From contig CAJOGI010000011.1 in the NCBI GenBank assembly GCA_905234075.1, positions 1-40,690 on the forward strand: DNA of 40,690 nt, in the 5' to 3' direction. Each line of letters begins with the position of its first letter. Position 1 is the stretch's first letter. Of this stretch, positions 1 through 6,675 are shown one piece after another. The notes beneath the pieces were generated by a model, which was given only the letters and a program-made list of their open reading frames with translations, was not told the origin of the DNA and ran no database searches. Position numbers and translations under genes: made by a program. This DNA comes from an uncultured Synergistales bacterium (lineage in GTDB: Bacteria > Synergistota > Synergistia > Synergistales > Aminobacteriaceae).

Positions 1-15
1 TAGGAGGAATTTACA

Positions 16-531
16 ATGAAAAATGCAAAGCTTGAAATGAAGCGCAAGGGCTTCACCCTTGTTGAACTTTTAATTGTCATTGTCGTAATCGGCGTTTTGA
101 GCGCGATGATGATGTTGTCGAGCACGGAAGCTGTAAGCTCGGCGAAAGCGGCTGACATTGTGAGCGACTTGCGGAATTTGAAGACTGCGGCGTTGGCGTG
201 GTATGCTGATAACTTGGACTATGTTGAAGGCAGGGTTGATAAGACAGCTACTATAACTGGAACATTTACTGACAAAAAGTTAAATGCTGCCAAAGAGGAA
301 ATTACAAAATACATGAACAATGATGGGCTTGGAAGCTATACTTTTGGTGGATCTGCTGCTGCAGGGCCTTGGTTTGTTTGGCTTAACGTTACCGATACTA
401 ATGTATTTGGCAAACTGAAATCACGTGCAAAATCAACAGGACTTTACTTGCAGGGTAATAGTGATACGACATCGGCTGACCTTTCAACAACTACAAACAC
501 TAGCGGTATCGTAGGCATGTTCATTCGCTAA
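16..531 (+). CDS. Type IV pilin-like / pseudopilin protein (copy 1)
   Basis: Small pilin-family protein of 171 aa. The N-terminus has a short basic leader ending in Lys-Gly, followed by FTLVELL. This is the class III prepilin peptidase site: cleavage after Gly12, N-methylated Phe, Glu at +5. A ~20-residue hydrophobic helix follows. The rest is a soluble C-terminal region ending in VGMFIR. The ribosome binding site TAGGAGGA at 1-8 fixes the ATG at 16; an internal Met8 is a less likely start. It is the first of three tandem paralogs. The first 50 residues from the processing-site Gly are identical to copy 2, while the C-terminal halves differ. The family forms pili or type II secretion pseudopili. 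Which of the two cannot be told from sequence, because no pilus ATPase or platform gene is adjacent. Confidence 0.85.
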   Translation: MKNAKLEMKRKGFTLVELLIVIVVIGVLSAMMMLSSTEAVSSAKAADIVSDLRNLKTAALAWYADNLDYVEGRVDKTATITGTFTDKKLNAAKEEITKYMNNDGLGSYTFGGSAAAGPWFVWLNVTDTNVFGKLKSRAKSTGLYLQGNSDTTSADLSTTTNTSGIVGMFIR

Positions 532-566
532 TCAATAAAAAATTTCACACAAAGGAGGATTTTTAC

Positions 567-1046
567 ATGAAGAAAAATACAAAGCGCGAAGGTTTTACAC
601 TTGTTGAGTTGTTAATCGTCATCGTTGTAATCGGCGTTTTGAGTGCAATGATGATGTTGTCGAGCACGGAAGCAGTAAGCTCGGCAAAGGCCGCTGACAT
701 TGTGAGCGACTTGAGAAATTTGAAGACAGCGGCATTAGCTTATTATGCGGATCATCTTGATGAGACAGAAAAAACTGGTAATGGTGGCTTTGCAGGGCTT
801 CAAAACGCTGATGTCCAAAAAGCAATCAAAAAATACATGAATAATGAGGGAATAGGAGACTACAAGTTTTCTGGAAAATTGGCTGGATCGTGGTGTGTTT
901 GGCTTGCAGTGAGTGATACAAAAGTACAGGACAAGCTGTACTCTCGCAAGGATTCTGTAGGACTTAGAGGAATTGCTACACTCAGTGATACAAGCTCCGG
1001 AGACGTTTACAACAAACAAGCCTATGTCGGCATGTTCATTCGCTAA
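567..1046 (+). CDS. Type IV pilin-like / pseudopilin protein (copy 2)
   Basis: Second tandem pilin, 159 aa. The leader MKKNTKREG is followed by FTLVELL, with Glu at +5 and the same hydrophobic helix as copy 1. Its start is set by AAAGGAGG at 551-558. The first 50 mature residues match copy 1 exactly, but many codons differ synonymously (for example TTA/CTT and GTC/GTT), so the identity looks selected at protein level rather than the result of a very recent copy. After about residue 60 the sequence diverges, although both copies keep a K-Y-M-N-N segment, a W-x-V-W-L segment and the VGMFIR end. Overlapping minus-strand reading frames are shadows. Likely co-transcribed with copies 1 and 3. Confidence 0.85.
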   Translation: MKKNTKREGFTLVELLIVIVVIGVLSAMMMLSSTEAVSSAKAADIVSDLRNLKTAALAYYADHLDETEKTGNGGFAGLQNADVQKAIKKYMNNEGIGDYKFSGKLAGSWCVWLAVSDTKVQDKLYSRKDSVGLRGIATLSDTSSGDVYNKQAYVGMFIR

Positions 1047-1076
1047 ATAAAAATCTCAACGAAGGAGGAATTAACA

Positions 1077-1679
1077 ATGAAAAAAAGAGCAAAGTTAAAG
1101 GGCTTTACCCTTGTTGAGTTGTTAATCGTCATCGTTGTGATTGGGGTTTTGAGCGCGATGATGATGCTGTCAAGCACGGAGGCAGTAAGTTCTGCAAAAG
1201 CCGCGAAGGTTATTAACAATCTTCGACAGTTAAAGACAGCAGCATTATCATGGTATACGGATAATTACGACAAAGTTAATAATATCGGCAAGGTTAAAAA
1301 GTCGTCAGATACTGGTAATTTTACGGGAGATTTGCGTCTGACAAGTATGTAACAATGTCCATGCTTCTGCCGTATCTTGGCAACGAGTGAGCTTACAGCC
1401 GGAACACTGACTGGTACTTTGAAAGACTCTTCTGGAGGACTTTATTTTACGGACTGGCGAAACAGTGCAACCCATCTAGGAAAAGAAGGTGGCGATGCTA
1501 ATAAAGCTGTAGAATGGCTTATTGTTTACCAAATTCCTGACAAAGACAGCAGTCTTCGGGAAAAACTGAAATCACGCATGAGTACAGCTAACCTTGTTAA
1601 TAAACGGCCCGGCTCTAGCAAAAATACAGATGCTAATGACTTTTTCGGCATGGTTATTATGAGTTTTTTGGAGAAATAA
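1077..1679 (+). pseudogene. Type IV pilin-like protein (copy 3), broken by two frameshifts
   Basis: Third tandem pilin with its own GGAGG site (1063-1067), ATG at 1077, leader and FTLVELL motif. The first frame stops at TAA 1350-1352. The peptide continuing the family's K-Y pattern (KYVTMSMLLPYLGNE) is encoded one base back, from 1343 to 1387, and then hits TGA 1388-1390. From 1389 the original frame resumes and runs to 1679 with a pilin-like C-terminus. This is best explained by a 1-base loss near 1335-1343 and a 1-base gain near 1380-1390. It could be a true pseudogene or two assembly errors. As written, the only intact product is a 91-aa truncated pilin that keeps the membrane helix. Confidence 0.75.
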
Positions 1680-1705
1680 AGTCCAAATAGTTCACAGAAA
1701 AATTT

Positions 1706-1742
1706 AACTCTCTCGGCTCTCAATGGGTCGGGAGAGTTTTTT
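1706..1742 (+). terminator. Rho-independent terminator after the pilin cluster
   Basis: Inverted repeat AACTCTC (1706-1712) with GAGAGTT (1732-1738), extended inward by C-G, G-C and wobble pairs to 1717/1727, then a run of T to 1742. It ends the plus-strand pilin cluster and lies directly against the stop of the convergent CobW-type gene, so it may act in both directions. Confidence 0.8.
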
Positions 1743-2682
1743 ATTCCTCATCTTCATCTTCAACAACTAAATCACCGCCGAATAACTCATGAATTTTTTG
1801 AGCTGAAAGTTTTTCGCCGATTATCACGGCCTCGCCCGAAGTCTCGACATTTTCTCCCGAAGTAATTTCATAAATGCCGCCCACAACGCTGAAGGCCGTA
1901 ACGCCGTTATTTGAATTAATAAAGCCCTTCGCCCTCACGACCTCGCCGAAATTCCCTGACAATAATTTCTCTAACTTAAAAATAATTTCGTCCGGCGAAG
2001 AATTTTTCACATTCTCAAGAGCTATGCTCTCTAAATTTTCATCAGCTCCGTCAGATTTTTTTGAAGCGTCCCCGTAATTTTTTCCGTCGGCTCGTCTCGT
2101 CAACAGCTCAAGCCATTTCTCACGCGGCCATTTTTCGTAATGCTCTAACGGAAAATTCACGCCCTCTTTAATTTCAAGCTCGTCATGAATTTCTTTGAAG
2201 TCATCTTCGGTCAGGTTTTCCGATTTCGATAAAACGACACTTCCGGCAGAATTTATCTGGTCATTAAAATATTGCGGATAAAAATTTTTCTGCTCTCTGT
2301 AATTTTTTGAGTCGACGATCACAACAGGAGCAAGCACGCCGATTTTTTCGTAGCTGATTTTTTTCAGGCTCTCTAAAATTCTTGACGGCATAGCGACACC
2401 GCTCGGCTCAACAAGAATATAATCGGGGTTGAGTGTGTTCGCTATCGTCATGACCGACAAAGAAAAATCCATGTTCATAGAGCAGCATATACAGCCTTCT
2501 GTGAGTTCATAAATTTTCATTTCGTTTTGATTTTTATCTTGGCTCAAAATTTTGCTGTCTATGTTGATATTTCCAAATTCATTTTCGACCACGACAAACT
2601 GTCTGCCCGTAGCCTTAGTCATTGCTTTTATAAAACTTGTCTTGCCTGCGCCTAAAAAGCCGCTGATAATTAATACGTCCAT
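1741..2682 (-). CDS. CobW/P47K-family G3E GTPase, putative metallochaperone
   Basis: 313-aa P-loop GTPase of the COG0523 (CobW) group. Members bind metal and GTP and are thought to insert or move metals such as Zn or Co. Visible motifs are Walker A GFLGAGKTS at residues 8-16, the metal-binding C-x-C-C motif at C64, C66 and C67, a DxxP/SxxG-like segment (VEPSGVAMP), and a CobW-type C-terminal part rich in Glu and Asp ending in EDEDEE. The base-recognition motif, usually N/S-K-x-D, reads SKSE here, which is unusual. Upstream on this strand there is no clear ribosome binding site; the intervening heptamer repeat is in the wrong orientation. No metal-dependent enzyme is adjacent, so the client is unknown. 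Confidence 0.85.
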   Translation of the reverse strand: MDVLIISGFLGAGKTSFIKAMTKATGRQFVVVENEFGNINIDSKILSQDKNQNEMKIYELTEGCICCSMNMDFSLSVMTIANTLNPDYILVEPSGVAMPSRILESLKKISYEKIGVLAPVVIVDSKNYREQKNFYPQYFNDQINSAGSVVLSKSENLTEDDFKEIHDELEIKEGVNFPLEHYEKWPREKWLELLTRRADGKNYGDASKKSDGADENLESIALENVKNSSPDEIIFKLEKLLSGNFGEVVRAKGFINSNNGVTAFSVVGGIYEITSGENVETSGEAVIIGEKLSAQKIHELFGGDLVVEDEDEE

Positions 2683-2694
2683 GATTTTATTTTT

Positions 2695-2729
2695 AGGTAG
2701 GAGTTAGGAGGCAGGAGGTAGGAGGTAAG
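2695..2729. repeat. Heptamer tandem repeat, locus 1 (5 units)
   Basis: Five consecutive 7-base units (AGGTAGG, AGTTAGG, AGGCAGG, AGGTAGG, AGGTAAG) between the CobW-type gene and the alcohol dehydrogenase. Same family as the repeats at 5237, 6641, 12202 and 18386. The G-rich strand is the plus strand here, so it is not a ribosome binding site for either flanking gene. Confidence 0.85.
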
Positions 2730-2743
2730 GATTAAAAAAATTT

Positions 2744-3799
2744 TTACAGAACTACAACCGGCTTGATTAAGTCGGCAGGTTTATTTTTCATGAGCATTAA
2801 AGCGTCCTCAACGTGCTCAAAGCCTTTGAACGGGTGAGTGATGAGTTTCTTCACGTTGAGCTTTCCGCATGATACGAGGCTGCTCAATTTTTCGAGGCGA
2901 AGTCTTCCGCCGGGCATAAGTCCGCCTGCGATTGTCTTGTTGCCCATGCCGCAGCCCCATTCAGCTCTCGGAATAGTAACGTATGTGCCGCTGCCGAGAT
3001 AATTAACGTTGCCGATACGTCCGCCGGGTTTGAGGCATTTAATAGCCGGCTCAAAAGTCTCAACGCCGCCGCCGGCGATAACAACCTTGTCAACGCCTTT
3101 GCCGTTCGTGAGCTTCAAGACCTGCTCGTCAATGCTTCCGTCTTTGTAGCCGATGAAATCCGTTGCTCCGTAGAAGGCTGCTGCTTCGCGGCATACTTTA
3201 CGGGTGCCGACGCAGATTATTCTGCTTGCTCCGTGTAAATTCGCTCCTGCGACTGCCATTAAACCGACCGGCCCGATACCGATTACTAAAACCGTATCGC
3301 CGAACTCAACCTGAGCAAGTTCAACGCCGTGAAATCCTGTAGGAACCATGTCTGATAACATGCAGGCTTCTTCGGGGCTTATGCTGTCGGGGAGGTGAGC
3401 CAAGTTTGAGTCAGCTTCGTTGACGTGGAAATACTCACCGAAAACTCCGTCCTTGAAGTTTGAAAATTTCCAGCCTGCTAAAAGTCCGCCGGAGTGCTGG
3501 CCGAAACCGGCTTGAGCTTCGAGCGAACCCCAGTCGGGAGTGATAGCCGCAACCATAACGCGGTCGCCTTTTTTGAAATCTTTGACCATTGAGCCGACTT
3601 CATCGACAACGCCGCAGCCTTCGTGGCCTAAAATCATATTGTGTCTGTCGCCTATTGCGCCTTCCCAGACCGTGTGAACGTCGCTTGTGCAGGGGGATAA
3701 TGCGAGGGGTTTTACTATTGCGTCAAGAGGGCCGCAAGCCGGGCGGTCTTTCTCAATCCAACCGGCCTCGCCGATCTTTAACATTGCATAACCTTTCAT
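2744..3799 (-). CDS. NADP-dependent secondary alcohol dehydrogenase (Zn-type)
   Basis: 351-aa medium-chain Zn alcohol dehydrogenase very like the Thermoanaerobacter brockii/Clostridium beijerinckii secondary alcohol dehydrogenases, which interconvert ketones such as acetone with secondary alcohols. From the chosen start, the catalytic Zn ligands fall at C37, H59 and D150, with E60, as in that family. The Rossmann motif GIGPVG is at 174-179. G198, T199, R200 and Y218 match the NADP-selecting positions. The structural-zinc Cys cluster of liver-type enzymes is absent, as expected for this group. An upstream in-frame ATG (3817) overlaps the GGAGGA ribosome binding site, so the ATG at 3799, eight bases behind it, is the likely start. 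Role: alcohol formation or reoxidation of NADPH in fermentation. Confidence 0.92.
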   Translation of the reverse strand: MKGYAMLKIGEAGWIEKDRPACGPLDAIVKPLALSPCTSDVHTVWEGAIGDRHNMILGHEGCGVVDEVGSMVKDFKKGDRVMVAAITPDWGSLEAQAGFGQHSGGLLAGWKFSNFKDGVFGEYFHVNEADSNLAHLPDSISPEEACMLSDMVPTGFHGVELAQVEFGDTVLVIGIGPVGLMAVAGANLHGASRIICVGTRKVCREAAAFYGATDFIGYKDGSIDEQVLKLTNGKGVDKVVIAGGGVETFEPAIKCLKPGGRIGNVNYLGSGTYVTIPRAEWGCGMGNKTIAGGLMPGGRLRLEKLSSLVSCGKLNVKKLITHPFKGFEHVEDALMLMKNKPADLIKPVVVL

Positions 3800-3873
3800 G
3801 TTAAAAATTTCCTCCATAAAAAATAAAATTACGATTAAATTTTAGCAATCAAACTCAATAAAAAAATCAAGAG

Positions 3874-4971
3874 TTACGCTGATTTTACCAAGACTAAATT
3901 TAATTCTTTATCAAGCGCGATGAGGTTTGCAATTTTTCCGAACTCAATGCTCCCGACGGATTTTTCAATCCCGATAGATTTCGCAGGATTGAATGACGCG
4001 CACTTGACCGCAGTTTCTAAGGGGACATTCATTTTTTTCACGGCAGTTCTTACGCAGTCCATTAAATTCGTAACGCTTCCGGCGATCGTAACTCCGTCCT
4101 CTAAAGTCGCTTTATTGCCGCGCTTAAAAACTTTCTGGCCTCCTAATTCATAAACGCCGTCATTCATTCCCGCAGCTTCCATTGAGTCGCTGATGAAAAT
4201 TACGCGGTCAGAGCCAAAAATTTTCAGAGTAGTTTTTATAATTGCCGGGTGAATGTGAACGCCGTCGCAGATAATTTCAACGCTGACATTTTTATTTTCG
4301 AGAGCCGCGATAATCGGGCCGGGATTACGATGATTAATTCCGTTCATTGCGTTGTAAAGATGAGTAACCTGACTGACGCCTTCATTAAAAGCACGCTGCG
4401 CCGTATCATAACCGCAGGCCGTGTGAGCGAGTGAAAGCCGCGTGATTTTTTTAGCTCGTTCGATAAAATCAAAAGCTCCGTCAAGTTCGGGGGCAAGCAC
4501 GGCAATTTTTATCAAATTTCCTGACGCATTCTGCAATTTTTCTAAAAATTCAAAATCCGGATTAATTGCGTAAGCAGGATTTTGCGCACCGAGTTTATTT
4601 TTAGAGACAAACGGCCCTTCGAGATAAATTCCTGAAAGCCGCGAAAATTTTTTTGCCTCCCTCATGATTTTCAATAATTTTTCTTCGGGAAGCGTCATAG
4701 TCGCCGGACATATTGAAGTAACACCGACTGAACGCTCGTATTCATAAATAGCATTGAAAGCCTCTTGAGTGCCTTCGCAAAAATCATGGCCTGCGCAGCC
4801 GTGAAAGTGAATATCAACGAGGCCGGGAATGATGTATAAATTTTCAGCGTCAATTATTTCAGCGTCATTAACTTCGTTTGTTATAACGCCGTTTGAAATT
4901 GCCAAGTCGCCGCGATAAAAATTAAAGTCTTTGCCTAAAATTATTCCGTTTTTGATGATGTAGTTCTGCAT
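3874..4971 (-). CDS. nagA: N-acetylglucosamine-6-phosphate deacetylase
   Basis: 365-aa amidohydrolase that removes acetate from GlcNAc-6-phosphate, giving glucosamine-6-phosphate in the cytoplasm. The TIM-barrel metal and substrate signatures are in order: HFHG (H55, H57), LEGPF with E118, H183 in LSLAHT, H204 in THLYNAMN, DGVHIHP around 236-242, and the catalytic D262 in SDSMEAAG. Length is typical for the family. The H55-x-H57 pair is retained, although many single-metal NagA enzymes rely mainly on the Glu/His/His site. A GAAGG site lies about 12 bases before the ATG. No nagB is adjacent. It fits amino-sugar scavenging from peptidoglycan or mucin. Confidence 0.93.
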   Translation of the reverse strand: MQNYIIKNGIILGKDFNFYRGDLAISNGVITNEVNDAEIIDAENLYIIPGLVDIHFHGCAGHDFCEGTQEAFNAIYEYERSVGVTSICPATMTLPEEKLLKIMREAKKFSRLSGIYLEGPFVSKNKLGAQNPAYAINPDFEFLEKLQNASGNLIKIAVLAPELDGAFDFIERAKKITRLSLAHTACGYDTAQRAFNEGVSQVTHLYNAMNGINHRNPGPIIAALENKNVSVEIICDGVHIHPAIIKTTLKIFGSDRVIFISDSMEAAGMNDGVYELGGQKVFKRGNKATLEDGVTIAGSVTNLMDCVRTAVKKMNVPLETAVKCASFNPAKSIGIEKSVGSIEFGKIANLIALDKELNLVLVKSA

Positions 4972-5236
4972 TGTGTGATAGCCTTCTAAATTTCTAAAGA
5001 TAATGAAATTTAATTATAAGCCATGAAAATCTTAAATGAACTTAAAAAATTATAGGCGGAAAATTTTCAATGAAGCGGAAAAATTTTTAATGCATTAGGA
5101 AAAAATTTTTTGTCGTGAAAATTTATGAAAGCTAAAAATTTTTGAAGTTTATGTAGTCCCCATTGTAGTCCCCAAAATCGACTCTTATCAATTTTTTTAT
5201 AACTACTTAAAATATTTTATCATAAGTTCTTTGAAA

Positions 5237-5278
5237 AGGTAGGAGGTAGGAGTTAGGAGGTAGGAGGTAGGAGGTAAA
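5237..5278. repeat. Heptamer tandem repeat, locus 2 (6 units)
   Basis: Six 7-base units, four of them exactly AGGTAGG, one AGTTAGG and a final degenerate AGGTAAA. This is the longest array in the window and lies alone in intergenic DNA, with the G-rich strand on plus. Confidence 0.88.
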
Positions 5279-5329
5279 AACAAAAAAAACTTTCTATTTT
5301 TTAACTCCAAAGTCTTTAGCATAAAAATA

Positions 5330-5401
5330 AAGCTCGTACAAGCCCTAGCAGACTTAGTACGAGCTCTCGCAGAACTTATCAGCGAGCTGAAATCACGTTA
5401 A
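5330..5401 (+). pseudogene. Possible coding remnant: heptad Leu/Ala C-terminal tail
   Basis: An open frame ending at TAA 5399-5401 encodes LVQALAD-LVRALAE-LISELKS-R. These are three 7-residue amphipathic units, as in a coiled-coil tail. No ATG, GTG or TTG precedes it back to the in-frame stop at 5261, so it cannot be a normal gene. It may be the surviving 3' end of a lost gene, or chance coding across the inverted repeat at 5331-5365. Confidence 0.3.
5331..5365. repeat. Perfect 9-bp inverted repeat (hairpin)
   Basis: AGCTCGTAC at 5331-5339 and GTACGAGCT at 5357-5365 form a perfect stem around a 17-base loop. A second weaker stem, CTCGC/GCGAG, follows within 5365-5386. No T-run follows, so this is not a typical terminator. 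Confidence 0.7.
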
Positions 5402-5408
5402 TCCTTTT

Positions 5409-5470
5409 CCACATTTAAGGCTTTTACTTAAAGTGTGGGAGGACAGCCCTGCTTTAAGTGAAGCCTTAAA
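5409..5470. repeat. Overlapping, mutually exclusive hairpins
   Basis: The long stem pairs 5414-5433 (core AAGGCTT..ACTTAAAG) with 5452-5470 (CTTTAAGT.AAGCCTT) with one small bulge, about 18 pairs. A competing stem pairs CCACATTTAA (5409-5418) with TTAAA.TGTGG (5428-5438). The two structures share bases 5414-5433, so only one can form at a time. A T5 run at 5472-5476 follows on the plus strand, which would make the long form terminator-like there. Confidence 0.65.
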
Positions 5471-5479
5471 ATTTTTCAC

Positions 5480-5497
5480 GTCCGACCTCTGCCGGAC
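5480..5497 (-). terminator. Small GC hairpin after the DUF2157 gene
   Basis: GTCCG (5480-5484) pairs with CGGAC (5493-5497) around an 8-base loop, just past the minus-strand stop at 5510. The following T-run on that strand is weak, so termination may be partial or assisted by the larger hairpin beyond it. Confidence 0.45.
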
Positions 5498-5509
5498 AAA
5501 TTATATTAA

Positions 5510-6637
5510 TTATACACGATTGAAAAATTTTTTTAGCCGTCCGAAAAATAATCCGGACACCATCAAAATTATTCCCGTTATCGTAAAGCCCCACGCCTTT
5601 GGCATGTAGCCGAATAAGTGATCGAAAAAATATCTGCTCACTAAAAGAAAACAAAAAATTATTCCGATGCCGATATGACCGCGATAAATGTTAAATAACA
5701 TCAACACCGCGACACAAAAAGCCGTAACGACAGGCCAAAAACTTTTTCCGGCAAATCCGAAAACATCAGCTGAAAAAATTTCGCCGTTCCAAAATTCCGG
5801 CCACGTCAATAAAAGTCCGAAGAGGCCGAGCATTAACAGCCCGAACGTCTGCGAGTCGTGCCATCTTGAAATAAATGAAAGCACCGCGCCTAAAATCACG
5901 AGAATTATTAATGCCCATGTTCCGCCGAAGCATAAACTCATTCGCGAAGCTGTTAATAAGAGCGTCAATAACATGTTCACATCGAAAATTATTCTGTCCT
6001 CGCCTTTTGAGACTACATGCCATGCTGCCCATAACGCAAAAATTAAAACAAAGGCGTTTAACGGCGAAAAAAATTCAAGCACTGAGACTCTCGATAAATT
6101 TGAAAACTCAAGAGCAAATAAATTTATAGCGTTAATTGCATTGAGATACGCGAATGAAAGAGCCTGAGCAAAATAAATTTCCCACGTATCACGCGCAAGG
6201 AACGACGTAATTAAAACCTCGACGATCCACCAGCCTGTTATAGTCGTCCATGAAAGTTTTATGTTATACATTCGTGTTATCAAAAAAATTCCTGCGCCGA
6301 AAATTACGCTTGATAATAGCAAAAATGCCCGGCCCGCTCTGTTTTCTGACATTCCGCAATAACAATAAGCCCCCAATGACGCAAGCCAAGCCGCTGAAAT
6401 TATGCAGACCCTCAAAATTTTGGGCAGTTCGTGCCAATGCGCAGCAACGAAACTCACAGCTCCAAGCCCTAATAATATTCCGCCGGCTATGAATAAAATT
6501 ATGCGGAGGTTTCTCGTTTTGATTTCATAGAGCGACAAAATTTTTTCGGACTGCTCTTCAGTGATTAAATCATTTTCGAGCCAGTAATTTATTTCGCCGC
6601 TCAAAAAATCATTTTCCTTTGAAGATAATTTTTTCAC
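5510..6637 (-). CDS. DUF2157 polytopic membrane protein
   Basis: 375-aa integral membrane protein. A soluble N-terminal ~45 residues (including WLENDLITEEQSEKILSLY, a DUF2157 hallmark) is followed by roughly ten or more hydrophobic segments from residue 48 to the end, closing with a basic KKFFNRV tail. The function of the family is unknown. The start is GTG at 6637, placed by a ribosome binding site that is itself the last units of a heptamer repeat (TAGGAGG at 6641-6647, then TCA, then GTG). It follows metG on the same strand with a 38-base gap filled by the repeat, so it may be co-transcribed with metG. Confidence 0.75.
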   Translation of the reverse strand: MKKLSSKENDFLSGEINYWLENDLITEEQSEKILSLYEIKTRNLRIILFIAGGILLGLGAVSFVAAHWHELPKILRVCIISAAWLASLGAYCYCGMSENRAGRAFLLLSSVIFGAGIFLITRMYNIKLSWTTITGWWIVEVLITSFLARDTWEIYFAQALSFAYLNAINAINLFALEFSNLSRVSVLEFFSPLNAFVLIFALWAAWHVVSKGEDRIIFDVNMLLTLLLTASRMSLCFGGTWALIILVILGAVLSFISRWHDSQTFGLLMLGLFGLLLTWPEFWNGEIFSADVFGFAGKSFWPVVTAFCVAVLMLFNIYRGHIGIGIIFCFLLVSRYFFDHLFGYMPKAWGFTITGIILMVSGLFFGRLKKFFNRV

Positions 6638-6640
6638 TGA

Positions 6641-6668
6641 CCTCCTACCTCCTGCTTCCTAACTCCTA
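6641..6668. repeat. Heptamer tandem repeat, locus 3 (4 units)
   Basis: On the minus strand the units read TAGGAGT, TAGGAAG, CAGGAGG, TAGGAGG, filling the gap between the metG stop and the GTG of the DUF2157 gene. The last unit sits at ribosome-binding distance from that GTG. Confidence 0.85.
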
Positions 6669-6675
6669 ACTAACT

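Larger units (their letters stand above)
4972..5509. other. 538-base gene-poor intergenic region with repeats and hairpins
   Basis: Lies between the start of nagA and the stop of the DUF2157 gene, with no convincing complete gene. It holds a paired 9-mer GTAGTCCCC (5154-5174 region), six heptamer units (5237-5278), a 9-bp inverted repeat (5331-5365), an orphan open frame without start codon ending at TAA 5399-5401, overlapping alternative hairpins (5409-5470) and a small GC hairpin (5480-5497). The stretch 4980-5150 is AT-rich, with no feature I can name. Confidence 0.7.

Noticed and set aside
3799-3817. Upstream ATG as the alcohol dehydrogenase start
   Set aside because: It overlaps the ribosome binding site; the ATG at 3799 gives the family N-terminus and correct residue numbering.
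2695-5278. Short direct repeats as a CRISPR array
   Set aside because: Units are 7 bases with no spacers, dispersed at several loci, and no cas genes are present.
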